This document shows, in pieces, positions 35,305 to 43,974 of a stretch of 49,099 nt of DNA. Location: the NCBI GenBank assembly GCA_017656505.1, contig JACDNU010000016.1, positions 1 to 49,099 on the forward strand, written 5' to 3'. The position numbers and the translations under genes were made by a program. The first letter of the stretch is position 1. The number at the start of each line of letters is the position of its first letter. Origin of the DNA: Archaeoglobus sp. (GTDB lineage Archaea > Halobacteriota > Archaeoglobi > Archaeoglobales > Archaeoglobaceae). The notes beneath the pieces were generated by a model that did no database searches, was not told the DNA's origin, and saw only the letters and a list, made by a program, of their open reading frames with translations.

Positions 35305-36200
35305 ACGATCAATGTGTTTAAGCTTCTAATATTTAAATTTTTCTTTCAGATAGTATTGATAAAAATAAAAATTCTTTATAAATATATAGTTTCCGAAACT
35401 GTTCTCAGCCAACCTCTGCAAAGTCATCTTTTCACTAATCCCAAACAACAATCTCTATTAAAAGAAGATTCGTTCAATGTAGCAAACTTATAAACAGATC
35501 TCATTGTATATTTTCCTAAACTCATCTTTTATAATTAATTTTATTGGTTTGAAATCCTTCCAATTCCTTAGCGATAGCAATCTGATCTTCAAAAAACTTA
35601 AATCTCTTTCCTCAAACTCTTAGACTTGAACATGGCCAAAAGATAAACTTAGCAATCTATCCAATCTTTCTTATTTTGATGTTATTCTGGAAAAGATTTA
35701 AAGGAACAATCCTGTATTCATTTAATAAAAACCCACGCTAAATTAAAACATCCTCTCATTTAGTATTTTTCTTCTTTTCAGTTTATAACATAATCGTTGG
35801 ATAATTAAAGTGAAATTTATTTCAAATCTACCGTTAAATCACATTTTTCTTTCTCAAAGTGCTTAGCTGATAAAGGTTGAAGCTGAAACAAGCCAATAAC
35901 ATTTTAATTCCTGCTCTGGCAAAGTAAATTGTATGTGCTGGAATTATAATACTTACTTTACTATAGCAAAGGTCTCTCACCTAGGTTCTCTTCCTAGTAA
36001 CTCTTTTGTCGTGAAGCTTATTTTTCTCTTCTATTGTAAAAAGAATGTCCCCTGACCTTCTCGTTGTAGCATCTTAAACCTTCGAATTTTACTTCGAGTA
36101 TTCTTTATCCTTATGCACTACACCAATCTAATTTAAGATCTTATTTGTTAAATTAATTTCTTAATAAAAACAAAATAACCGAAAAATTTAAATATAAAAA
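35305..36200. other. Long AT-rich divergent intergenic region
   Basis: About 0.9 kb between the divergent catabolic operons with no convincing intact gene. It should hold both promoters. On the minus strand around 35834-36090 there are two coding-like stretches, one reading ATTRRSGDILFTIEEKNKL, the other FARAGIKMLLACFSFNLYQL before a stop. They resemble the tail of an IS transposase but are broken by stops. The upstream part (35340-35830) shows nothing I can name. Confidence 0.4.
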
Positions 36201-36238
36201 TTTAGATTGAGGGAATAGTTTATGTAGGAGGTGAAGAG
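36190..36238 (+). promoter_or_regulatory. Promoter and ribosome site of the ligase-F420-dehydratase operon
   Basis: TATA-like TTTAAATATA (36187-36197) precedes the TTG start by about 45 bp. A strong GGAGGTGA (36227-36234) lies five bases before TTG at 36239, which decides that start. Confidence 0.5.
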
Positions 36239-37570
36239 TTGAAAGGGGAATATTGGGATCCTGAAATTGAAAAAATGCATAGAGATGAACTAGAGAAACT
36301 TCAACTAAAAAAGCTAAAGTGGCAAGTAGAGAGAGCATACAACAACTCCGAATTTTACAGAGAGAAATTCAAAGGAGCAGGTGTTACACCTGAAGATATA
36401 AAAAAGCTTGATGACGTCTCTAAATTACCCATTTTGACGAAAACTGATTTAAGAAAGGAGCAGACCAAATTTCCTCCATTTGGCAGATATACAGTTGCTC
36501 CAAAATCGGAATGGAGTGAGTTACATCCATCCACAGGAACAACTGGAATTCCGGTAAACACAATTTGGTCGTTTAATGATGTTGACACAATAACTGATCA
36601 TACTGCCAGAATAATGTGGGGATTTGGTGTAAGAAAAGAAGATATAGCACAGAATGCTTACAGCTATGGTCTATGGGTTGCAGGTTTGGCCGTTCATTAT
36701 GCTTGCAGAAAAATCGGTTCATTCGTTATTCCAATAGGTGCTACATCTTCTGAGAGACAGATATACTTTTTACAAAATGCTGGTTCAACAGTTTTGCTCG
36801 CTACCCCATCATTTGGTTTATACATAGCCGAAAAGCTGAAAGAAAAGAATGTTAACCCCAAGGATATCGAACTGAGAATTGGATCCTTTGGAGGGGAAGC
36901 TGGAACTGAAAATCCGGCTACGAGAAGAAGGTTAGAAGAGGGATTGGGAATTGATGCCTATGACATTTATGGGCTGGCTGAAATTGGTCCAACTTTTGCT
37001 GCAGAATGTAAAGAGAAAGCAGGACTCCATTTTGTTGAAGACCACTACTTGCTGGAAGTTTTAGATCCAGAGACTAAAGAGCCGTTAAGCCCGGGAGAGA
37101 AAGGTGTCCTTGTTATAACTCATTTGAGTAGAGAAGCAACTCCAATGATAAGGTATTGGACAAACGATATTGTAAAATTAGAAGATGAGAAGTGCGGATG
37201 TGGGAGAACACATGTAAGGGCTGTTGGTGGAATACTAGGAAGAGCCGATGACATGATTGTTTTTAAGGGAGAGAACATCTATCCAACCCAGGTGGAAGAG
37301 GTAGTGAGATCTTTTAAGGAGTTAAGCAACGAGTACAAAATAGTAGTCACAAAAGATAGAAAAACAGGAATTGTAAAAGAGGTGAAAGCTATCGTTGAGG
37401 TTGTAAGCGACAAATATGATATTCAACATCTAAAGACCAAGGTTGCAAAGGCTTTGCGGGATGCCTTAATGGTAAGAGTTGATGTAGACATTTTACCTCC
37501 TAACTCCTTGGAGAGGACAGAGTTCAAAGCTAAAAGAGTAGAGTTTGTGGAAGGAGGTGAAAACTCCTGA
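36239..37570 (+). CDS. PaaK-type aryl/acyl-CoA ligase (paralogue 2)
   Basis: 443 aa, TTG start with a near-perfect ribosome site. Same family and length as the ligase at 28364: ATP loop STGTTGIPV, IGSFGGEAGT, AYDIYGLAEIGPTFAAEC, RYWTNDIVKL, CGCGRT, and a C-terminal RM/ACT-like domain ending KAKRVEF. It should generate a CoA thioester from a carboxylic acid. The next gene starts by overlapping its stop codon (CTGA), so the product likely works with the F420-type oxidoreductase and, further down, 4-hydroxybutyryl-CoA dehydratase. Substrate not determined. Confidence 0.87.
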   Translation: MKGEYWDPEIEKMHRDELEKLQLKKLKWQVERAYNNSEFYREKFKGAGVTPEDIKKLDDVSKLPILTKTDLRKEQTKFPPFGRYTVAPKSEWSELHPSTGTTGIPVNTIWSFNDVDTITDHTARIMWGFGVRKEDIAQNAYSYGLWVAGLAVHYACRKIGSFVIPIGATSSERQIYFLQNAGSTVLLATPSFGLYIAEKLKEKNVNPKDIELRIGSFGGEAGTENPATRRRLEEGLGIDAYDIYGLAEIGPTFAAECKEKAGLHFVEDHYLLEVLDPETKEPLSPGEKGVLVITHLSREATPMIRYWTNDIVKLEDEKCGCGRTHVRAVGGILGRADDMIVFKGENIYPTQVEEVVRSFKELSNEYKIVVTKDRKTGIVKEVKAIVEVVSDKYDIQHLKTKVAKALRDALMVRVDVDILPPNSLERTEFKAKRVEFVEGGENS

Positions 37571-38607
37571 TAAAGTTTGGAAATTTACTCCCAATTCCAG
37601 CAGCTCCTGTTGATAGTCTAATAAAAATTGCTCAGAGATCAGAAAAAGCTGGGTTTAATTCCATATGGGTTGCAGACCACTTACTAATGATCCCAACAGG
37701 AATTGTGCCTGAGGCTTTCACCCTTCTGAGCGCGATTGCAATGGTTACAGAGAGAGCTCAAATTGGAACGTGTGTTTCAGACCCTCACAGAAGGCATCCA
37801 GCAGTTTTCGCCCAGATGGTCGCAACTCTTGATCAGATATCCAGAGGCAGAACGATCGTTGGATTAGGGCCAGGAGAGGCTATGAACCTTGAACAGTTCA
37901 GTATATCATGGAACAAACCCGTTGCAAGAATGGCTGAATTCGTTGAGATTATCAGAGAATTATGGAATGGCAATAAACTCACTTATAATGGAAAGTTTTG
38001 GAGGTTGCGTGATGCGTTGCTTCAAATAAAACCTGCCAAAAGAATTCCGATATACTTTGGAGCCAACGGACCTAGAACAAGAGAACTAACTGCAAAGCTT
38101 GCTAATGGTTGGCTACCCACTCCAAGAACCCCCCAACTATATAAAAAGCATCTGAGCGAGATAAAAAGGACTGCTGAAAAAATAAATAGATCTCTTGGAG
38201 ATTTTGATCCTGCATTATATGTATACACAGCAGTAAGTGAAAGGTATGAAAATGCTTTTCTACAGCTCAAAAAAATAAAGCCACAAATTGCATTTTTCCC
38301 CAAGGTTATTGAAGAGGCGGGATACAACGTGGAAATACCAGAACACCTCGGAAAAAATCTGTATTCGGAAATAATCCTCAGCAACGAAGGACTGAAAAAA
38401 TATGAGGAATTCGGTAAATACATCCCTGATGAGGTTGTCGAGGATTTCTCAATCGTTGGAACCCCTGAAGACTGTATTTCGAGAGTGGAAGAATTCGTAA
38501 AAGCTGGAGTGAGACACTTTATTCTCATAAACATGGGTCCTGATCCGAGGTACGTCTTAGAAATTTACTCTAAAAAGATAATCCCCAGTTTCCATGAAAT
38601 TCACTGA
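37567..38607 (+). CDS. LLM-class F420-dependent oxidoreductase (Mer/luciferase fold), CTG start
   Basis: 346 aa if started at CTG 37567. The first ATG (37687) would delete forty conserved residues (IKFGNLLPIP, AEKAGFNSIWVADH-type region). GGAGGTGA ends six bases before this CTG, which overlaps the ligase stop as CTGA. The TIM-barrel bacterial-luciferase family is clear: GTCVSDPHRRHPAVFAQ, LDQISRGRTIVGLGPGE, IPIYFGANGPRTREL, VGTPEDCISRVEEF. In F420-containing archaea such proteins transfer hydride between F420 and a substrate such as methylene-H4MPT. Here an operon role in acid degradation is more likely (inference). Confidence 0.85.
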   Translation: MIKFGNLLPIPAAPVDSLIKIAQRSEKAGFNSIWVADHLLMIPTGIVPEAFTLLSAIAMVTERAQIGTCVSDPHRRHPAVFAQMVATLDQISRGRTIVGLGPGEAMNLEQFSISWNKPVARMAEFVEIIRELWNGNKLTYNGKFWRLRDALLQIKPAKRIPIYFGANGPRTRELTAKLANGWLPTPRTPQLYKKHLSEIKRTAEKINRSLGDFDPALYVYTAVSERYENAFLQLKKIKPQIAFFPKVIEEAGYNVEIPEHLGKNLYSEIILSNEGLKKYEEFGKYIPDEVVEDFSIVGTPEDCISRVEEFVKAGVRHFILINMGPDPRYVLEIYSKKIIPSFHEIH

Positions 38608-38661
38608 TGTATTTGAATGTAGTGGTTAGGATGTTTATTAAAGAAGTTTTAAGGTGGAAAG

Positions 38662-38817
38662 ATGATGACATTGATTCCGGTAGGACACAGATACTTGAGC
38701 TTTAAAGCTCTAAAAGTTGCGATAGAGGATGCTAAGTTACACTCCCTTTCTTCATTCAATACTATATATAATTTAATTTCTAAATTTAATAAAATTTTTG
38801 GAGGTGAAATGAAATGA
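38662..38817 (+). CDS. Possible small protein before the dehydratase gene
   Basis: 51 codons from ATG 38662 (GGTGG five bases upstream), reading LIPVGHRYLSFKALKVAIED and ending NKIFGGEMK. Its stop overlaps the dehydratase ATG (ATGA). A TATA-like ACTATATATAA (38761-38771) lies inside it, so it may instead be promoter sequence for the dehydratase. Confidence 0.25.
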   Translation: MMTLIPVGHRYLSFKALKVAIEDAKLHSLSSFNTIYNLISKFNKIFGGEMK

Positions 38818-40343
38818 TGAACGGAAAGGAATACATCGAGAGTTTGAGAAAATATAAACCTATGATATATTTTCTTGGCAGAAAGATCGATAGTGTTGTG
38901 GATGAACCAATGTTCAGACCTCACATACATGCAGCAGCAATGACTTATGAGCTTGCATATGATCCCAGATATGAGGATGTGATGACTGCAACCTCCCACC
39001 TAACTGGTGAGAAAATCAATCGCTTCACCCATATCCATCAGGGTGTTGAGGATCTCGTTAAGAAAGTAAGGATGATGAGATTACTTGGCCAAAAAACAGG
39101 TACTTGCTTCCAGAGATGCGTTGGCTTTGATGCTTTGAATGCCATCTACATAACTACTTACGATATTGACAAAAAACATGGGACGGACTACCACCAGAGA
39201 TTCGTTGAATATCTCAAAGAAGTTCAGAAAAATGATCTGATGTGTGTGGGAGCTATGACCGATGTTAAGGGGGATCGCGGCAAAAGGCCACATGAACAAG
39301 CAGATCCTGATTTATACGTTCACCTCGTGGAAAAAAGAGAGGATGGAATAGTGGTGAGGGGAGCAAAGGCCCACATGACGGGGGCTATGAACTCGCATGA
39401 AGTTATAGTGATGCCAACTAGGGCTTTAGGCCCGGAAGATAAGGATTATGCTATTTCTTTTGCCGTACCAATAGATGCTGAAGGATTGGTAAACATCTTT
39501 GTTAGGCAAACGAACGACACGAGGAGGCTTGATGGCGACATAGATTGTGGGAATGCAAAATATGGAATAGTTGGTGGAGAGACTTTGATGATTTTCAACG
39601 ATGTCTTTGTGCCTTGGGATCGCGTATTCATGTGCGGGGAATACGACTTTGCCTACGAACTCGTTGAAACTTTCGCAACCTTCCATAGGCAGAATTATGG
39701 CGGCTGCAAGGTTGGTGTTGCTGATGTTCTAATTGGTGGGGCAGCAAATCTAGCAGAATACAATGGGGTTCCCAAGGCCTCGCACATAATTGACAAACTT
39801 ACAGAGATGATTCATATGGCAGAAACCTGCTGGTGCTGCTCCCTAGCATGCTCAAGTGAGGGATACAAAACACCTTCTGGTGCTTACGTTCCAAATCCTT
39901 TGCTTGCGAATGTGACCAAATTAAACGTTACTAGATTTCCGTATGAGTGGTCAAGACTCGCCCAAGACATTGCTGGCGGTTTTGTCATTACAACACCTTC
40001 GGAGAGAGACTACAAGAATCCCGAGACAAGAGAACTCGTGGAGAAGTACATGAAAGGAATAGCTGATTTGCCAACCGAACAGAGGTTAAGAATGTTCAGA
40101 CTTGTGGAGAATCTTGCTGTTGGAGCCCAGCTTCCAGAATCGATGCACGGAGCGGGATCGCCGGCAGCGCAGAAGATAATGATATGGAGAAGAGGTAATG
40201 TAGACATGAAAAAAGAGTTGGCAAAAGTCATAGCGGGGATAAAACCAGATGAAAACTTCCAGAAAATAACGGGAAAGACTGAGGAGGAGTTCTTCAAAGA
40301 AATCGTTGAAAAGGCGAGGAGAGAGTGGTATGGAGGGGAATAA
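38814..40343 (+). CDS. abfD: 4-hydroxybutyryl-CoA dehydratase / vinylacetyl-CoA isomerase
   Basis: 509 aa, full length. The [4Fe-4S]/FAD enzyme dehydrates 4-hydroxybutyryl-CoA to crotonyl-CoA. The cluster ligands known from the clostridial enzyme are all present at nearly identical numbering: Cys98 and Cys102 (CFQRC), His291 and Cys298 (HRQNYGGC). FAD-site stretches and MTGAMNSHEV also match. Strong ribosome site GAGGTGA. The upstream ligases could make the CoA ester substrate. The family also includes HpaB-type oxygenases, which lack these ligands, so the call is firm at enzyme level. Crotonyl-CoA would enter beta-oxidation encoded elsewhere. Confidence 0.93.
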   Translation: MMNGKEYIESLRKYKPMIYFLGRKIDSVVDEPMFRPHIHAAAMTYELAYDPRYEDVMTATSHLTGEKINRFTHIHQGVEDLVKKVRMMRLLGQKTGTCFQRCVGFDALNAIYITTYDIDKKHGTDYHQRFVEYLKEVQKNDLMCVGAMTDVKGDRGKRPHEQADPDLYVHLVEKREDGIVVRGAKAHMTGAMNSHEVIVMPTRALGPEDKDYAISFAVPIDAEGLVNIFVRQTNDTRRLDGDIDCGNAKYGIVGGETLMIFNDVFVPWDRVFMCGEYDFAYELVETFATFHRQNYGGCKVGVADVLIGGAANLAEYNGVPKASHIIDKLTEMIHMAETCWCCSLACSSEGYKTPSGAYVPNPLLANVTKLNVTRFPYEWSRLAQDIAGGFVITTPSERDYKNPETRELVEKYMKGIADLPTEQRLRMFRLVENLAVGAQLPESMHGAGSPAAQKIMIWRRGNVDMKKELAKVIAGIKPDENFQKITGKTEEEFFKEIVEKARREWYGGE

Positions 40344-40480
40344 AGTGGATAGTTGTAGAGACAGGGCTATGCTAGGAAAGTATTCAGTAGGAGATGCAAG
40401 TGTAACACAAGATTATAATGCAAAAGATTCATGAACCACCGGAAAACCATGAGGATTTTTGAAATTAAGGTATTGGGGGG

Positions 40481-40750
40481 ATGAAGATCGGAATAAAGTA
40501 CTGTGGAGGCTGTAATCCCACTTACGAGAGGGAAAAAATAGAAAAAACGATCAGGAAGAACTTCAATGCCGAAATCGTTTACACATCTAGCCTAGAAAAC
40601 GTTGATGTGCTTGTGTTCATTAATGGTTGCAAACATGCATGTGCAATCGAGTCGATTGGATCACCTGAAAGCAGGAGGGTTGTCTTATTTGATGAACTAA
40701 AAGATGAGTTAGAACTCATCAATGAAATAAAATCAGCTCTGAAGAGATAA
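40481..40750 (+). CDS. Small CGGC/Cys-motif protein linked to the dehydratase gene
   Basis: 89 aa. It opens MKIGIKYCGGCNPTYEREK and has a second cysteine pair in FINGCKHACAI, separated by a small alpha/beta segment. The four cysteines could bind a metal or Fe-S cluster. I have the impression that YCGGCNP-type proteins recur in anaerobe operons, but function is not known to me. It lies 137 bp after abfD and ends 1 bp before the next gene. A role in cluster insertion or protection of the dehydratase is speculation. Confidence 0.6.
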   Translation: MKIGIKYCGGCNPTYEREKIEKTIRKNFNAEIVYTSSLENVDVLVFINGCKHACAIESIGSPESRRVVLFDELKDELELINEIKSALKR

Positions 40751-40751
40751 A

Positions 40752-41243
40752 ATGTCTTGCATGAACCTCAAGGACTTAGATTTGAAAAAAGCTTTAAAAG
40801 ACATATTTGATGATGAGTTTAGGGAAAAAGCTAGAAAATTGAAAGAAATAGGTCCATTCGATCCATTATCTCTTATAATTTTTACAAGAGCTGCTGAGTT
40901 TTCTGCAATCAAAAATGATCTTGTGATTCCCTCTAAACTTGATCTTCAAAAGATGTTTGATACCAGAGATGGTTTTTCGTGTGCGATTCTTAATACCTTA
41001 AAAGATATAATCTTCAACCAGTACATTTCAGAAATCAGACAAGGAAAAGGACCCTTGCTGGAGTGCATTGAAGATTTGGTTTATGTGCTCAATCGAATCG
41101 AAGAAATTCAGTTCAGAATAGATAATGTCATCCTGAATCTAAGGGATGAAATACTTTGGAAAAAGAACGAAATTCTAGAGGTTTATATAAAGCTGATTAA
41201 TCTGCTACTTGAGTGGTGTCTTATCCCAAATTTATTTCAGTAA
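40752..41243 (+). CDS. Unknown helical protein, 3' end altered by an IS insertion
   Basis: 163 aa, no family recognised, mostly helical (LKKALKDIFDDEFREKARKL, FDPLSLIIFTRAAEFSAI). The last nine residues (WCLIPNLFQ) are encoded by the left end of the IS beginning at 41217. Without the insertion the frame would run LLLEI and stop just beyond the IS, so only the tail was changed. It follows the CGGC gene with a 1-bp gap and is probably in the same operon. Confidence 0.5.
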   Translation: MSCMNLKDLDLKKALKDIFDDEFREKARKLKEIGPFDPLSLIIFTRAAEFSAIKNDLVIPSKLDLQKMFDTRDGFSCAILNTLKDIIFNQYISEIRQGKGPLLECIEDLVYVLNRIEEIQFRIDNVILNLRDEILWKKNEILEVYIKLINLLLEWCLIPNLFQ

Positions 41244-41927
41244 GCATTTTTCAACATGCGTGAGAAAACTAACGAACAAGAAGATCAGATGGATAATCAG
41301 ACAGCTCAACAAGAAAACACCAATTAAAGAAATAGCAGCTGTGATGAGAGTAACAGAGAGAAGAATCTACCAGCTGCAAAAAGAGTTCAGAGAAACAGAC
41401 AGAATCCCTGAGCTAAAACAACCGGGAAGAAAAGCAAAGCCAATTACGAAGGAAACAGAGGAAATAATTCTTAAGGCTTACAGAAAATCCAAACTAAGTC
41501 CAGTAACCCTAGAAAAGATAATAGAGAAGGAATACGACATTCACATACCTCACAACACCATCTACAAAGTTATGCTAAAACATGGTTTGGTGAAAGAGAA
41601 CATGAACAAGAAAAGGCAGAGGAAGTGGGTTAGGTATGAAAGAGAACATTCATAGCTATGGCAGGGAGACTGGAAAAGGATCAGTTTGACTGGAAGAAGC
41701 AAGTGGATAATAGCCTTCATAGACGATGCTAGTCGTTTAATCACCTATTATGGCATTTTTGATAGAGCAACTACCGAGAACACAATAAAAGTCCTGCGGA
41801 AAGGTTTTATTGAATATGGAACTCCTGATGAAATACTCACAGATCTTGAACAGTTCATTGCTGAGATAGTTCTTGATTACAGCAGGAGGTGGTTTTTTGA
41901 AGAGTGAAATTAATTCGGGATAAGACA
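41217..41927 (+). mobile_element. Degenerate insertion sequence with 24-bp terminal inverted repeats
   Basis: Left end TGTCTTATCCCAAATTTATT (from 41217) and right end (reverse strand from 41927) TGTCTTATCCCGAATTAATT match at 22 of 24 positions. The 711-bp interior carries a broken transposase lacking its C-terminal third, so it is a deleted copy. A possible TGAG duplication (left copy three bases from the repeat) is weak. Confidence 0.75.
41260..41907 (+). pseudogene. Broken DDE transposase of the 41217 IS
   Basis: GTG at 41260 begins a helix-turn-helix region (IRQLNKKTPIKEIAAVMRVT, RIYQLQKEF), then IHIPHNTIYKVMLKHGLV. A TAG at 41653-41655 interrupts the frame before LWQGDW, and the catalytic core resumes (WIIAFIDDASRLITYYGIFD, YGTPDEILTD). 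After ILTD the usual NG-xQF is reduced to LEQF and the C-terminus is lost. IS481/integrase-core type, inactive. Confidence 0.75.
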
Positions 41928-41984
41928 TGAGATTTGAAGAGATTTAAAGAATTAAAATAATAAATTCAGAACAGATGTGAGAAG

Positions 41985-42731
41985 ATGGAGATTGAAATCG
42001 CCGAACTCACTCCCTTCCAAAAGGAGATACTCAAAACTTTGCTCAGCCTGCACAAGAAGATAGGGCTTGTTAAGAGCAAGAGGATTGCCAGACTTCTAGG
42101 TCGGAATGAGGTGGCGGTAAGAAACCAGATGCAGGTTTTGAGGGTCTTAGGACTGGTAGAAGGGGTTCCCGGGCCGAAGGGAGGATACAAACCCACAGCA
42201 AAAGCTTACGAGACACTCTGCATGGCATCATCATTGAGTGTAGCCTTGATAAAAGATGGGGAGTTACTCAACTGCGGTGTTAATGAGGTAAGCCTTCTCT
42301 CGATTTCAGATGAGGTGCGGCTCAGGATCAGGGTTTTTGGTGATGCAGCAGTATCAGCTGGTGACACTTTGCTGATCCTGACCCCATGGGTTGTGTTTGA
42401 AGGAGAGATAAGCTGGAGAGATGATGGTGTTCTGCTTTTCAGCGGAAAGGCCAGAGAGGAAGTTTCCAAGGTAAGAGGAGGAACATCTGTAAGAGATGCT
42501 GCAAAGTTTGGATTCTGTCTTGTGAAGGTTGAGGATGGGATAGCTGGTATCATCACCCCCGAACTTCTTGTAAAGGCTATTTCAGAGGGGAAACTCGAGG
42601 TTAAAGTTGAGGAGATAATGGAAGGGGTAGCTGTTGTGGATAGGGAGGCTTCCTTCAGAGAAGTAACAGAACTTTTAGAGAACTGCAGATTCTTGGTGGT
42701 GGGCGAGAGCCTTGTTCTCAGAAAGCTTTGA
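41985..42731 (+). CDS. HTH regulator with C-terminal ligand-binding region
   Basis: 248 aa. An N-terminal winged helix (about 8-75: ILKTLLSLHKKIGLVKSKRI, AVRNQMQVLRVLGLVEG, GGYKPTAKAYE) is followed by an unassigned beta-rich domain and a last segment (VEEIMEGVAVVDREASFREVTELL) resembling half a CBS domain. Archaeal regulators of this layout exist. It lies just outside the IS next to the aroK fragment. Target unknown. Confidence 0.65.
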   Translation: MEIEIAELTPFQKEILKTLLSLHKKIGLVKSKRIARLLGRNEVAVRNQMQVLRVLGLVEGVPGPKGGYKPTAKAYETLCMASSLSVALIKDGELLNCGVNEVSLLSISDEVRLRIRVFGDAAVSAGDTLLILTPWVVFEGEISWRDDGVLLFSGKAREEVSKVRGGTSVRDAAKFGFCLVKVEDGIAGIITPELLVKAISEGKLEVKVEEIMEGVAVVDREASFREVTELLENCRFLVVGESLVLRKL

Positions 42732-42857
42732 TTTCTGGAGCTTCTGGAGTTATTTTCAAAATGGGAAATGAAAACTGTTATGGTCGGTTATGGTTGGATA
42801 TCCAATCTTTCGATCTTTCGATTTTCGTAAGGTAATAGAGTAATAAAGTAACAAAGA

Positions 42858-43220
42858 CTACTCGAACAGAGTGTCAGGGATTTTAACGTTTTCTGCTGGG
42901 CTTACAGCGATCCTGGTTTTTATGATCTCTCCAAACTCCGACCAAGCGTTCTGCAACTCCCCAACCGAATCACCGAACGCAGCGTAAGCGGGGCCGTTGC
43001 CAGACAGTCCCCCACAAACCCCAATCTCCAAGCTTTCCTCCACTGGAGCTAGCGGATAACCTATAGCATTGCAGTAATGGATCGAATTTCTCAGCATTGC
43101 GCTGCAGAAGTCTCCTTCCATCACATCCCTCAAAGCCTGCTCGATCAGGGTTGTGTTTTCCCTGATTCTCGCAAGGGAGATCTCTCCCCTCTTCCAACTT
43201 GGGAGAGAAAGGAGATAGAT
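42858..43220 (-). pseudogene. aroK: 5'-truncated archaeal shikimate kinase (GHMP type)
   Basis: The minus-strand frame, open from 43220, reads RGEISLARIRENTTLIEQAL, then LRNSIHYCNAIGYPLAPVEE and VCGGLSGNGPAYAAFGD, the C-terminal third of the archaeal GHMP shikimate kinase. The N-terminal ATP loop is missing; upstream sequence is an MFS relic on the other strand. It belongs with the aroA, aroC and trpD fragments. Confidence 0.65.
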
Positions 43221-43798
43221 TTACCATCGTTAACTGTAAAAGAAAGCCTTAGAAAATCCAGTTTCTGGTTTTTATGGCTTATCTGGGCATTACAGGGAGC
43301 GGCAGGGATATCAATGGTCAGCTTGTCGGTTCCATTAGGAATATCAAAGGGACTATCCCCTCAATCAGCCATTCTTGTCCTGACATCATTTAACCTAACG
43401 AACGGAGTCAGCAGATTGATTTCAGGAGTAATCTCAGACCACTTTGGAAGGAATAACTGAACCTAAGCTTCTTACTCGCTGGAGTTGCGTATTTTTTTGC
43501 TTATAGCTTCTAACTCCCTCTGGTTTATTTATTAGCAGCTTTCATGGGCTTTGCCTTTGGTACGATGACTGCTGTCTCGGCACCCTTGACAAGTGATTGC
43601 TTCGGTTTAAAGCATTTTGGAGCAATTTTCGGGCTTGTTTTCACAGCCTATGGATTCATTGCTGGAATAATCGGACCATCGCTGAGTGGTTACATCCTCG
43701 ATTTTACGGGTAATTTCAAACTCGTTCTGCTTTACTTGGGAATCTTCTGCCTACTCTCTTCTTTCCTGATTTTGAAGGTTAGACCTACGGCAAGATAA
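43205..43798 (+). pseudogene. MFS transporter relic (OFA-like, C-terminal half)
   Basis: SSFWFLWLIWALQGAAGISM, then SRLISGVISDHFGRN, a frameshift near 43457, LSFLLAGVAYFFAYSF, an in-frame TAA (43511-43513), and FGLKHFGAIFGLVFTAYGFI to the stop at 43798. This is the second half of an oxalate/formate-type carrier. It abuts the aroK fragment head to head, so one recombination joined both. Confidence 0.75.
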
Positions 43799-43974
43799 TC
43801 ATTGGATGGATCATTTGGTAACTCAGGCCAAAAATTTTGCTAAATCAAATCTTAAAAGGAAGCATAACATTTCAGTCGTAGAGGTTTCAAGAGATGCATC
43901 TATGAGTCTTCTCATTTAAGGATATCACGAGCCTCTGTTTAAAGGCCATAATGAGCTGTTTAAAAGCAAGATTT

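Noticed and set aside
38814-40343. 4-hydroxyphenylacetate 3-monooxygenase (HpaB)
   Set aside because: The four Fe-S ligands (two Cys, His, Cys) unique to 4-hydroxybutyryl-CoA dehydratase are all present.
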